From assembly GCA_011390155.1 (NCBI GenBank), contig JAABSW010000003.1, forward strand, positions 62,001 through 126,000: DNA of 64,000 nucleotides, written 5' to 3'. The position numbers were made by a program, and so were the translations under genes. Below, one piece after another: positions 1 to 7,631 of the stretch. The number at the start of each line of letters is the position of its first letter. The stretch's first letter is position 1. The notes below the pieces were generated by a model. That model made no database searches, had not been told where the DNA came from, and saw only the letters and a program-made list of their open reading frames with translations. This DNA is from Clostridiaceae bacterium (GTDB taxonomy: Bacteria > Bacillota > Clostridia > Peptostreptococcales > Tindalliaceae).

Positions 1-42
1 CATACGTGCAAACATGATATCTCTTTCATCAAAGCGCTTCAT
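1..42 (-). CDS. N-terminal fragment of a protein cut by the window edge
   Basis: Only the first 14 codons are present, reading leftward from an ATG at 42-40 (peptide MKRFDERDIMFARM). A strong ribosome binding site (GGAGGAG, reverse of about 45-52) precedes it, so the start is well supported. The FDERDxMFAR opening resembles the N-terminus of some clostridial 4Fe-4S / reductive-dehalogenase-like proteins. That comparison is from memory over 14 residues and is weak. The gene is divergent from the SRAP gene. Confidence 0.5.
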   Translation of the reverse strand, partial: MKRFDERDIMFARM

Positions 43-170
43 AAGTCTCCTCCTTATCATTGCGATCCACTACTCACAGCATACCAGAAAACAAAAGTAG
101 AATCACCGTGGAATAAACATTCTCGTTATTTACTTTTCCTGCTATGACTGAAAAATGCCTTCAGATAAGC

Positions 171-176
171 TATAAT
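171..176 (+). promoter_or_regulatory. Putative -10 box (TATAAT) ahead of the SRAP gene
   Basis: A perfect TATAAT lies about 75 bases upstream of the chosen SRAP start. No good -35 box sits at 17 bases; the nearest candidate (TGACTG at 145-150) is 20 bases away, so the promoter is only partly supported. Confidence 0.4.
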
Positions 177-253
177 ACAAATATGTTAAGTTTAATCTGG
201 AAAACAGGCATTAAAAGGTGACTGACAATAAAATCCTGGACAGGAGTGAGAAC

Positions 254-853
254 ATGTGCGGCCGATTTGCCTTATTTGATGAAAAAGAAACCAAAGAGAT
301 CAATGAAATCATTCAGGAAATTGAGCAAAGAAAAAACATTACCATCAACAGGGGAGAAATATTTCCAACTCATCTGGTTCCTACAGTTGCCAAAGAATCA
401 GATCACCAGGGTGTTGATGCCATGGTCTGGGGGTTTCCTCACTTTAAAGGCAGTGGTGTGATTATCAATGCCCGGTCTGAAACAGCTCACGAAAAGCCCA
501 TGTTCAGGAAACACCTGGCAACAAGAAGATGCCTGATCCCTTCCACAGGTTTTTTTGAATGGTCAAAGAAAGATCCCAAACGTAAAACGAAATACCTGTT
601 TCAACTCTCAGAAACCCCTGTGTTATACATGGCAGGGATCTACAGTGAGTTTAGCGGAGAAAAAAGATTTGTCATTCTGACAACCAATGCCAATGACTCA
701 TTAAAGGACATTCATGATCGAATGCCTGTGATTGTTCGTAAAGAGTATTTTGATGACTGGCTGCATGATGAGGACCGTGCCAGGGCGTTACTAAAGAGTG
801 ATGTGGCAAGACCGCCGCTGGTTAGACGAGAAGCGATGGCAGACATGGGATAA
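254..853 (+). CDS. SRAP (HMCES/YedK-type) abasic-site crosslinking protein
   Basis: The 199-residue protein belongs to the SOS-response-associated peptidase family, whose members covalently trap abasic sites in single-stranded DNA through Cys2. The start was set at the ATG at 254 because the family needs Met-Cys-Gly-Arg-Phe at its very N-terminus so that Cys2 is exposed; an upstream in-frame GTG at 218 would bury it. Other family residues are visible: the NARSET motif (Asn72), GFFEW (Glu102) and HDRMPV (His154). GGAG lies just upstream. It appears to be a single-gene unit. Function rests on the family; an SOS link is not shown here because I see no LexA box. Confidence 0.92.
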   Translation: MCGRFALFDEKETKEINEIIQEIEQRKNITINRGEIFPTHLVPTVAKESDHQGVDAMVWGFPHFKGSGVIINARSETAHEKPMFRKHLATRRCLIPSTGFFEWSKKDPKRKTKYLFQLSETPVLYMAGIYSEFSGEKRFVILTTNANDSLKDIHDRMPVIVRKEYFDDWLHDEDRARALLKSDVARPPLVRREAMADMG

Positions 854-933
854 AAAACATAAAATAACCTTTTTCAAGGTGTTCGCAGTTCACACTGTTA
901 CAGATAATACTTGCATTTAATCTCCACAAAAGG

Positions 934-1019
934 CATACTAATACGTAGTATTTCATAAACAGGATTATTAACTTCTGGTGGAGCTTTAACGCCATCAGAA
1001 GGTTAGAATGCGTTATCCA
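934..1019 (-). repeat. Dispersed palindromic repeat A, copy 1
   Basis: Read on the minus strand this stretch matches 44661-44735 over roughly 80 bases at about 80 percent identity by eye. The match starts with GGATAACGCATTCTAA and includes inverted arms CTTCTGATGG and CCACCAGAAG, ending AATCCTGTTT. The outer ends (GGAT and ATCC) also pair, so the element can fold as one imperfect hairpin. It carries no ORF. A MITE/REP-like element or a structured RNA would both fit. Confidence 0.65.
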
Positions 1020-1073
1020 TAAGTAGATGGCCCAAATGTACCATTTGGTGGCAGATACTAAGTTTTTTCACCT

Positions 1074-1143
1074 GGGAACGTAGCATCGCTTATCTCCCTC
1101 TTGCAGACAGAGGGAGTCTTAGTGGTGGTAGTTATCATATAAA
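1074..1143 (+). repeat. Dispersed hairpin repeat B, copy 1 (5' UTR of EamA gene)
   Basis: This 70-base stretch matches 30082-30150 at about 80 percent. It has an outer stem (CATCGCTTA with TTAGTGGTG, including G-U pairs), a perfect inner stem (CTCCCTCT with AGAGGGAG) and a shared tail GTCTTAG-GGTGGTAGT ending ATAAA. It ends immediately before the AAGGAG site of the downstream gene, as copy 2 ends shortly before its own downstream gene. No known riboswitch class is recognised. Confidence 0.6.
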
Positions 1144-1156
1144 GGAGATCTGGCAG

Positions 1157-2047
1157 ATGAATCAGCGCAAAGCATGGATATTGTTAACATTGTGCACTTT
1201 GTTTTGGGCAGGCAATTACGTGTTTGGACAATTTGTTGTGGGAGAATTGACACCCTTGGTGCTTACCTTTCTCAGGTGGTTCTTTGCTACTGTGTTGCTT
1301 CTTTTAATCGCTTCACACATGGAAAAACCCAACTGGCGTGAAGTAATAAAGTCATGGCCAATGCTGCTGGCCATGGCGGTATCCGGGATTGTTGCCTATA
1401 ACATGATCCTTTACACAGCCCTCACCTATACATCCTCTGTGAATGCCAGTGTGGTGAGTGCGTTAAACCCAGCCCTTCTGGTTGCTTTTTCGGCACTGTT
1501 ACTTCGTGAAAAACTATCACTTATTCAAGTGGCAGGGGTTCTGGTTTCTTTCTCAGGAGTGCTGGTGATCATTACTCAGGGAAATGTAAATCGGCTTATG
1601 CAGTTTCAGATCAATCGGGGGGATTTATTGATGCTGGCAGCCATCACAGTGTGGACGGTGTATTCTATTTTAGGAAAGCGGTTGACGAAAGTGCCGCCAA
1701 TAACGGCAACGGCTTGCAGTGCGTTAATGGCAACGCTTATATTGGCTCCCTTTGCCCTCTACCAGGGAATATCATTTGATCATGTCAGCGGACTGGCATT
1801 GGTGGGGGTGCTATACATTGTTCTTTTTCCTTCGGTTGGTTCATTTATTTTCTGGAACCTGGGCGTTAGGGAAATTGGTGCAGGAAGGGCTGGCATCTTT
1901 TTAAATCTGATCCCTGTTTTTACAGCGTTGATCAGTCTGGTCTTAGGTGAACCTGTGACCCTTGTCCAGCTTACTGGAGGCCTGTTGGTGTTTTTTGGCG
2001 TTTATGCCACAACAGGGTTGTTGGAAAAACGATTAACTATTAAGTGA
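1157..2047 (+). CDS. EamA/DMT-family transporter
   Basis: This 296-residue integral membrane protein of the drug/metabolite transporter superfamily has about ten hydrophobic segments arranged as two EamA repeats. Typical segments are the N-terminal LFWAGNYVFGQ and, in the second repeat, the FPSVGSFIFWNLGV stretch. Members usually export amino acids or metabolites; the substrate cannot be read from sequence. The ATG at 1157 follows AAAGGAG with a fairly long spacing. The 5' UTR carries repeat B, which could be regulatory. The gene for a small membrane protein starts about 10 bases after the stop, suggesting co-transcription. Confidence 0.85.
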   Translation: MNQRKAWILLTLCTLFWAGNYVFGQFVVGELTPLVLTFLRWFFATVLLLLIASHMEKPNWREVIKSWPMLLAMAVSGIVAYNMILYTALTYTSSVNASVVSALNPALLVAFSALLLREKLSLIQVAGVLVSFSGVLVIITQGNVNRLMQFQINRGDLLMLAAITVWTVYSILGKRLTKVPPITATACSALMATLILAPFALYQGISFDHVSGLALVGVLYIVLFPSVGSFIFWNLGVREIGAGRAGIFLNLIPVFTALISLVLGEPVTLVQLTGGLLVFFGVYATTGLLEKRLTIK

Positions 2048-2057
2048 TGAAAGTGGG

Positions 2058-2546
2058 GTGAATGTTTTGGCGAAAAATAAGCAAACGAGAATCGTTTATG
2101 AGGAATCGTTACTTTCAGTGGTTAATGTTGGCGCGTTTGCCATCATAACATTGGTATTGCTTTATGCAATGTTTAGTCAGTCTGGTGCGTCACCGGGATT
2201 TCTATCTTACCTGTTACTCGGGTTTATGATTCTTGCTGGTGTAAATTTCAGTAAGCTTTCTATTTTGATCACCACAGGGGGCATCATCGTTGGGTTTGGT
2301 TTTTTCAAGCAGGCACTCTCATGGAATCAAATATCTTCCTGTTCCATCGACCGGGTTCCTTCGGTGGGGTGGTTGATCCAAATGAGCGCTCGCCAGGGAA
2401 AGCATCAGGTGGGGTATCACGTGTTTGGCAAACCTAAAATCAAGCTGGGGGTTCAGGGCACTTGGATCAGTGAACTGAGCTTTTCCACCAACCATCCGGA
2501 CCATGTGTTGGAACTGTTGACAAAAGGGGAAAGTAAGAAAAGGTAA
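2058..2546 (+). CDS. Hypothetical membrane protein
   Basis: I do not recognise this 162-residue protein with certainty. It has two to three hydrophobic segments in the first 90 residues (VVNVGAFAIITLVLLYAMF, then LLLGFMILAGVNF), followed by a soluble tail with a TTGGI-VGFGFF-WNQI pattern reminiscent of small bacterial membrane proteins of DUF5673 type. Translation could begin at GTG 2058 or, with better spacing from GGGGTG, at TTG 2067. It directly follows the EamA gene and probably shares its transcript. No function is proposed. Confidence 0.6.
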   Translation: MNVLAKNKQTRIVYEESLLSVVNVGAFAIITLVLLYAMFSQSGASPGFLSYLLLGFMILAGVNFSKLSILITTGGIIVGFGFFKQALSWNQISSCSIDRVPSVGWLIQMSARQGKHQVGYHVFGKPKIKLGVQGTWISELSFSTNHPDHVLELLTKGESKKR

Positions 2547-2571
2547 AAATAAAAAAACTGTAGGTAAAATC

Positions 2572-2622
2572 GTTGCATCTGCAACAAATCAGGGGTATAA
2601 TACTGGTTGTTGCATCTGCAAC
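2572..2622 (+). promoter_or_regulatory. Promoter with two identical palindromic operators (MarR autoregulation)
   Basis: GTTGCATCTGCAAC occurs at 2572-2585 and again at 2609-2622. Each copy is a palindrome (GTTGCA, TC, TGCAAC). Between them sits TATAAT (2596-2601); TTGCAT inside the first copy (2573-2578) is placed exactly 17 bases upstream as a -35 box. The two operators therefore cover the -35 box and the transcription start. The flanks also make the pair one large inverted repeat (AAAATCGTTGCA and TGCAACGATTTT). The layout is typical of a MarR repressor controlling itself. Confidence 0.8.
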
Positions 2623-2654
2623 GATTTTTTTCTTTTCTGAAAGGTGGGTATCTA

Positions 2655-3091
2655 TGGGAAAAACGTATTACCTTATTGGGAAATATAATTCCATTCTATA
2701 CCGTTTAAGCCAGGCATATATATCGGCAGAATTGAAAGAGGATGCTATTGGAAGCGGACAATATCCTTTCCTGTTAATTCTATACCAGCAAGACGGAATT
2801 CCTCAGGAAGAACTGTCGTGTCAATTGAGTATTGATAAGGGAACGACGGCACGAGCTGTCAGTAAGCTGGAAGCCGCAGGGTATGTCCAGCGGAAAAATG
2901 ACCCGGATGATCGCCGTTTGAACAGGGTGTACCTAACCACGAAAGGACGGGAAATCAAACCCAAGTTATACGAAGCATTGGAAAAATGGACACATGTGAT
3001 GCTTCAAGACCTTAGTCAGGATGAACAATCATTTTTACTGCGCACGCTGGAAAAGGTGGTTGCAAGCGTTCAGAAGCATCACAGGGAGTAA
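2655..3091 (+). CDS. MarR-family transcriptional regulator
   Basis: The protein has 145 residues from the ATG at 2655 (MGKTYYLIGKYNS), which follows AAAGGTGG. A longer reading from 2573 would run through the promoter and operators and was rejected. The winged helix-turn-helix is visible: LSIDKGTTARAVSKLEAAGY as recognition region, then the DPDDRRLNRVYLT wing. MarR proteins are dimeric repressors that release DNA when bound by a ligand. The MATE gene starts 45 bases downstream, and the palindromic operators upstream imply co-control of repressor and pump. Confidence 0.9.
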
Positions 3092-3136
3092 CAGGATCTG
3101 GCAAAGCCACATCATTCAGTTGAAAGGGTTGGAAAC

Positions 3137-4495
3137 ATGGATCGAAGTAAACAGCTGGAAGAAGAAAAAATACTTACGTTATTGTTTAGATTATCCTTGC
3201 CGGCGACCATCGCCATGATCGTTAATGCACTTTATAACATAGTGGACAGCATTTTTATCGGGAGAGGTGTGGGATACCTTGGCATTGGTGGATTAACGGT
3301 GGCTTTCCCCGTACAAATGGCCATCATGGCGTTGGCGCAAATGGTGGGAATAGGAGCAGCTTCCGCTTTCTCCAGAAACTGGGGTGCGAAGGACCATGAA
3401 AAGGCAAGTCGTGTTGTCGGTAACTCCTATTCTTTGGTGATACTTGTGGGCGCAACGATTTGTGTAACAGGACTGGTTTTTACTGATCCCATCCTGCGGA
3501 TTTTTGGTGCCACTGATTTACTGTTGCCCTACGGGCGGGAATATTTACAGGTGATTCTCATCGGCAGTCTGTATTTTCCTTTTGTGGTATCAGGAAATAA
3601 TTTGATTCGTGCCGAAGGAAATGCCAGGGTGGCCATGTTTTCCATGTTGCTGGGAACCATTACCAATATATTCCTGGATTATCTGTTTATTTTTCCATTA
3701 CAAATGGGAATCAGAGGGGCGGCGCTGGCCACTATCATATCTCAATTTCTATCACTGGTATATGTATTGATTTATATGAATGGTGAACATAGCACATTAA
3801 AGATAAAATGGCACCATTTAAAACCTGACAGAGATGTGATCGGTGAAATTCTTGCAGTGGGATCATCATCCTTTGGCAGACAGGTTGCCGGCAGTGCCAT
3901 GTCCATTGCACTTAATAATTCCCTTGCTTTTTACGGCGGTGAAATGGCATTGGCTGCTTTTGGTATTGTCCACCGGGTAATCATGTTTTTATTCATGCCC
4001 ATGTTCGGCATTGTTCAGGGGATGCAGCCCATTGCAGGTTATAACTACGGTGCAAAGAGAATGGACAGGGTTAAGGAAGTGGTGCGTATTGCCATTATAG
4101 GCACAACAGTTTTTGCCACTTTCAGTACAGTCTTCGGTGAATTGTTCCCGGGAACTATCATCCGTCTGTTTAATGACGATCCTGAGCTGATTGCCACTGG
4201 TACAGTTGCCTTACGCATTGTGATTGCCATGATCCCTGTTGTGGGGGTTCAAATCATAGGAGGAGCGTTGTTTCAGTCTGTGGGGAAAGCTTTGCCTGCC
4301 ATGGTGCTGACCCTGTCGAGGCAAATTCTCTTCCTGATTCCATTGGTGTTGATACTGCCACGCATCGGTGGACTGGGTCTTATGGGTATATGGATCTCCT
4401 TTCCCATATCAGACTTATGTTCAACGGTGTTCACCTCTTTATGGTTGAGAAAAGAAATGAAACTGATGGAAAAGGAAATGGTTTCCTCCAGTTAA
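3137..4495 (+). CDS. MATE-family efflux transporter
   Basis: This 452-residue membrane protein of the multidrug and toxic compound extrusion family has twelve predicted segments. The N-terminus LFRLSLPATIAMIVNALYNIVDSIFIGRGVG is the usual MATE opening in clostridia, and the pseudo-repeat recurs in the second half (FGIVQGMQPIAGYNYGAK). Members exchange Na+ or H+ for cationic drugs. It follows the MarR gene on the same strand, so the pump is probably induced by a ligand of that repressor. The substrate is unknown. Confidence 0.9.
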   Translation: MDRSKQLEEEKILTLLFRLSLPATIAMIVNALYNIVDSIFIGRGVGYLGIGGLTVAFPVQMAIMALAQMVGIGAASAFSRNWGAKDHEKASRVVGNSYSLVILVGATICVTGLVFTDPILRIFGATDLLLPYGREYLQVILIGSLYFPFVVSGNNLIRAEGNARVAMFSMLLGTITNIFLDYLFIFPLQMGIRGAALATIISQFLSLVYVLIYMNGEHSTLKIKWHHLKPDRDVIGEILAVGSSSFGRQVAGSAMSIALNNSLAFYGGEMALAAFGIVHRVIMFLFMPMFGIVQGMQPIAGYNYGAKRMDRVKEVVRIAIIGTTVFATFSTVFGELFPGTIIRLFNDDPELIATGTVALRIVIAMIPVVGVQIIGGALFQSVGKALPAMVLTLSRQILFLIPLVLILPRIGGLGLMGIWISFPISDLCSTVFTSLWLRKEMKLMEKEMVSSS

Positions 4496-4604
4496 ATGGT
4501 TGTTTAACAAAGTTGATAGTTAGAGGATAAAAAGGGTATCTCTTTAATGCAAGGGTTCAGTGAACTGTTTTCAAAACCGTGCCGGCAGAACGGAGGGAAC
4601 GGGT

Positions 4605-5042
4605 ATGAAGAAAATAATGGTAGCTGTTGATGGTTCGGAAATGTCGAAAAAGGTATTACAAAAAGCCCGTGTGATTGCTGAGAAATTTGAATCGGAAGTG
4701 CTGATTCTAACTGTGGTGAAAAGACTTCGTCTCGTGCATTATCATGTGGGTGAAGAGTCAGCCCTAACGGAACAAATGGACAGGGAATTAGAACATGATG
4801 CACAGACGACACTTGAACAGGCAAAAAAAGTGTTTGATAACTATCCAGTAAAATATGAAACGCTGTTGGCCTATGGCGAACCTGCTGAAGAAATCCTTAT
4901 CTTGGCAGAGAGGGAAAAACCAGAGCTTTTGATCATGGGTAACAGAGGATTGGGTGGTTTTGGAAGAGTTATGCTGGGGAGTGTATCAACAAAAGTACTG
5001 CACCATATCCACTGCGATATGATGATAGTAAAAGCAGAATAA
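4605..5042 (+). CDS. Universal stress protein (UspA family), first copy
   Basis: The protein has 145 residues starting MKKIMVAVDGSEMS at the ATG at 4605, preceded by GGAGGG; in-frame upstream codons were rejected because UspA domains begin at the first beta strand. The ATP-binding signature GNRGLGGFGRVMLGSVS is present near residues 112-128, so it is probably of the nucleotide-binding type. A close paralogue of identical length lies at 5714-6151. UspA proteins act in the cytoplasm under starvation or energy stress; the partner is unknown. A strong terminator follows. Confidence 0.92.
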   Translation: MKKIMVAVDGSEMSKKVLQKARVIAEKFESEVLILTVVKRLRLVHYHVGEESALTEQMDRELEHDAQTTLEQAKKVFDNYPVKYETLLAYGEPAEEILILAEREKPELLIMGNRGLGGFGRVMLGSVSTKVLHHIHCDMMIVKAE

Positions 5043-5057
5043 ACGCTGAAATATGTG

Positions 5058-5082
5058 AAACACCCCGAAAGGGGTGTTTTGT
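5058..5082. terminator. Terminator between uspA and the convergent PPC gene
   Basis: AAACACCCC, loop GAAA, GGGGTGTTT (5058-5079) followed by T-rich sequence. The A-run on the other side lets it serve the reverse-strand gene ending at 5101 as well. Confidence 0.88.
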
Positions 5083-5100
5083 TGCATTAAACAAACGTTG

Positions 5101-5553
5101 TCATGACATCTCTAATAAGTTGAAGCCGGTTTCAACATCCAATTTTCGTCGGGCATGGCACTGGTCCAGTTCAATCAGGACAACTTCCATGTACTTCCAG
5201 ATCGGAATGCCTTCACGTATACAACCGGTTACTGTGCTGTTTTTCCTTCCGAAGGCTGCATGGAGGTGTAACACTGGCTTTTCTGACTCGTTGAGAAAAA
5301 GAGTACCTATTCCCAGGGTTTCATGGACATGGCTCAAATGATTTCTGTGAAGAGGGAAAGGAAGTGCACGAGAACTTTCATCAACGGGTGCAGAAATCAC
5401 TGTGCTGCCTTTGTCAGCACCTCCCAAAAGATACACCAACGCAGATTGGATTTCTTTTTCAACAGCGAAGGATTCAATGGTATGGGGAAGAATGTCACCC
5501 TGTTCCAGTCGCAGGATAAAAATACGGCCTTGTGTAGCCTCTGTGTATTTCAT
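5101..5553 (-). CDS. PPC-domain (DUF296) DNA-binding-type protein
   Basis: This 150-residue single-domain protein belongs to the plant-and-prokaryote-conserved (PPC/DUF296) family. The start is the ATG at 5553, eight bases after AAAGGAG; an earlier GTG (5562) overlaps that site. Conserved features are FAVEKEIQSALVYLLGGA and the metal/substrate-site histidines in PVLHLHAAFGR followed by TGCIREG. The bacterial role is poorly defined; plant homologues carry AT-hooks, which this one lacks. It lies on the opposite strand between two uspA paralogues. Confidence 0.85.
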   Translation of the reverse strand: MKYTEATQGRIFILRLEQGDILPHTIESFAVEKEIQSALVYLLGGADKGSTVISAPVDESSRALPFPLHRNHLSHVHETLGIGTLFLNESEKPVLHLHAAFGRKNSTVTGCIREGIPIWKYMEVVLIELDQCHARRKLDVETGFNLLEMS

Positions 5554-5713
5554 TGGATTCACTCCTTTAATACACTATACCACGAAACCGTTCAAATCAG
5601 TCTTTAGAATCCCGTGTTTACTCATTTACAAATGTCATAAAAATTGTTAATTGGGGTATATACACAATAAGAAAACGATAACCAACAGCTTGATGGTGAA
5701 AGGGGTGTTCGAA

Positions 5714-6151
5714 GTGAAAAAGGTTATGATTGCAGTAGACGGCTCTAAAATGGCGGATAAAGTACTTCTGAAAGGTCGCATGGTTGCCGAGCAATTTGGA
5801 TGTGACGTTATTATAATGACGGTGGTTAAAAAAATGCAGATGATTAATTACTACACAGGAACTGATTTGAGTGATAGACTCAACAAAGAATTTGAAAGCA
5901 GCGCTGAAAAAACAATGGAACAGGCAGAAAAATTGTTCGAAGGTTTTCAGGGAGGTTTTAAGACGAGCATCACCGAAGGAGATCCTGCGGAGGAAATATT
6001 ACAGGCCACCGAAAACGAGAAACCTGATTTGCTGGTGATGGGCAGCAGAGGATTAAGTGGCTTTGAACGTGTGATGTTGGGAAGTGTTTCACTTAAAGTA
6101 TTACACCATGTAACATGTGATATGATGATCGTAAGAAATGAAGCTGCGTAA
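5714..6151 (+). CDS. Universal stress protein (UspA family), second copy
   Basis: The protein has 145 residues from the GTG at 5714 (KKVMIAVDGSKMA), seven bases after AAAGGGGTG; the ATG at 5651 has no ribosome binding site. The ATP-loop signature GSRGLSGFERVMLGSVS is intact. It is clearly paralogous to 4605-5042 over the full length, with the same unusual VVKK-RL/MQMI-Y-TG region after strand two, so a local duplication is likely, with the PPC gene lying between on the other strand. Its own promoter should lie within 5563-5700. Confidence 0.9.
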   Translation: MKKVMIAVDGSKMADKVLLKGRMVAEQFGCDVIIMTVVKKMQMINYYTGTDLSDRLNKEFESSAEKTMEQAEKLFEGFQGGFKTSITEGDPAEEILQATENEKPDLLVMGSRGLSGFERVMLGSVSLKVLHHVTCDMMIVRNEAA

Positions 6152-6196
6152 TTTTCAATGAGCAGCAGTCCTGAGAAGGCATTATTTGTTGTGTCA

Positions 6197-6925
6197 CTAA
6201 TCGTAGAGGCAGTGATAATGCCCATCCTCATAGAAACAACGATATTGCCATCTTTTTTTGCGAATAAGAGGAATCACCAATAGACCAAAAATAAATCCCC
6301 CCACATGAGCCCACCATGCGATTCCTCCGTCGGAAAAAGGGACAATAATAGAGGAAACTCCTGAAAAAACTTGAGTGACGAACCAGAACCCAATAAACAC
6401 CAAAGCAGGGACTTCGAAAAAGAAGGGAATAAAAAAGAGCGGCACCAAGGTGTGTATACGAGCTAAGGGAAACATAAGCAGGTAGGCGCCCATGACAGCC
6501 GCAATTGCCCCTGAAGCGCCAACGGTTGGCAAAGAAGAAACGGAATTAAAAAAATAATGAGCCATCGAAGCGGTGACACCCCCTGCCAGATAGAATAACA
6601 GAAAACGAAAATGGCCAACACTGTCTTCAACGTTATCGCCAAAGAGCCATAAACTCCACATATTGCTGATAACATGAAGCCAACTCCCGTGGACAAAGAG
6701 GCTTGACAGCAGTGTTGGACCGACAGATAACAGATGAAGTCCAAAACCCTGGGAAATGCCCTGGTTCAGGTCTAGGGGAATAAACCCATATTGGTTGAAA
6801 AAGGAGATGATCTCTTGCTGAGGCAGAGAGGATTGATAGCCAAACAGCAGCAGATTGACTGCGATCAGCAGCCATGTGATCCAGGGGGTGTTTTGTCCAG
6901 GTACGTTATCACGAAGTGGAATCAT
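6197..6925 (-). CDS. Rhomboid-family intramembrane serine protease
   Basis: The 242-residue protein starts at the ATG at 6925 (MIPLRDNVPG, the usual opening), eight bases after AAAGG; the GTG at 6934 overlaps that site. Six membrane segments carry the catalytic set: HVISNMW (oxyanion His and Asn), GASGAI with the nucleophilic Ser, and AHVGGF with the catalytic His. The C-terminal tail RKKRWQYRCFYEDGHYHCLYD has the basic stretch and paired Cys seen in many bacterial rhomboids. It is second in an operon behind pgsA. The substrate is unknown. Confidence 0.92.
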   Translation of the reverse strand: MIPLRDNVPGQNTPWITWLLIAVNLLLFGYQSSLPQQEIISFFNQYGFIPLDLNQGISQGFGLHLLSVGPTLLSSLFVHGSWLHVISNMWSLWLFGDNVEDSVGHFRFLLFYLAGGVTASMAHYFFNSVSSLPTVGASGAIAAVMGAYLLMFPLARIHTLVPLFFIPFFFEVPALVFIGFWFVTQVFSGVSSIIVPFSDGGIAWWAHVGGFIFGLLVIPLIRKKRWQYRCFYEDGHYHCLYD

Positions 6926-6943
6926 GGGGTTCACCTTTCCTCA

Positions 6944-7474
6944 CTATAAAAATTCTCTTCGCCGCCAGTAAAAATGAATATATGACAGAAGAGCAGCCAT
7001 CATGAAAATCATTGCAATCAATATCAAAACCGAGCTGATGGCGTTACCAGGTTTCATGATCCAGATGGGAATGGCAAGAAATAACAGTGCAGTGGCCGCT
7101 TTCCCAAAGTAGTTGGAAGGAATCACAAACCGGCTTTTTTTGAAATAGAGAAATGTGCCGGCAAATATCATAAATAACTCCTTCAGTGCAATCACCACCA
7201 CAAGCCATACAGGCAACGTCCCGCTTATACTAAGTGTTGTCAGTACGGTTAACAGCATCAGCTTATCGGCAAGAGGGTCCAACACGGTACCCAGTTCAGT
7301 AATCATATCATAACGGCGTGCAATATAGCCGTCGAGAAAATCGGTGAATCCAGCCGTGAGAAAGATACACACTGCTATAAAATGAGCTTGTGGATGACCT
7401 GAAAAATAGACTGCAGGGAAAACCGGGACCAGCAATAATCGAATGGCTGTCAAAATGTTTGAAATATGTTTCAT
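6944..7474 (-). CDS. pgsA: CDP-diacylglycerol--glycerol-3-phosphate 3-phosphatidyltransferase
   Basis: This 176-residue membrane enzyme makes phosphatidylglycerol phosphate from CDP-diacylglycerol and glycerol-3-phosphate. The CDP-alcohol phosphotransferase motif D-G-x2-A-R-x8-G-x3-D-x3-D is complete in TDFLDGYIARR through LGTVLDPLADK. The N-terminal ISNILTAIRLLLVPVF is typical of PgsA. The ATG at 7474 follows GAGG with good spacing. The rhomboid gene starts about 18 bases downstream, so the two are likely co-transcribed. Another CDP-alcohol transferase of the same fold is possible but the N-terminus favours PgsA. Confidence 0.88.
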   Translation of the reverse strand: MKHISNILTAIRLLLVPVFPAVYFSGHPQAHFIAVCIFLTAGFTDFLDGYIARRYDMITELGTVLDPLADKLMLLTVLTTLSISGTLPVWLVVVIALKELFMIFAGTFLYFKKSRFVIPSNYFGKAATALLFLAIPIWIMKPGNAISSVLILIAMIFMMAALLSYIHFYWRRREFL

Positions 7475-7631
7475 CGTTTATGCCTCGCTTTGTGATGTTT
7501 ATTGGCTTGCGCATCACACTATAGATACCCATAAAACGATGGATGAATAATCGGTTTAAAGCCTTCCTTGCCTTTATGATACAACAAAGGCGATCATGGA
7601 CTTTAAGAAGCTGTACAGAGAGGTTGGAACA

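Larger units (their letters stand above)
854..1156. other. 303-base intergenic region with two dispersed repeat elements
   Basis: I see no coding sequence here. The stretch holds a palindromic repeat with a second copy near 44.7 kb (934-1019), a short perfect hairpin (CCAAATG, TAC loop, CATTTGG, 1032-1048) and a second repeat whose other copy is near 30.1 kb (1074-1143). The last ends just before the ribosome binding site of the EamA gene. Confidence 0.7.
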
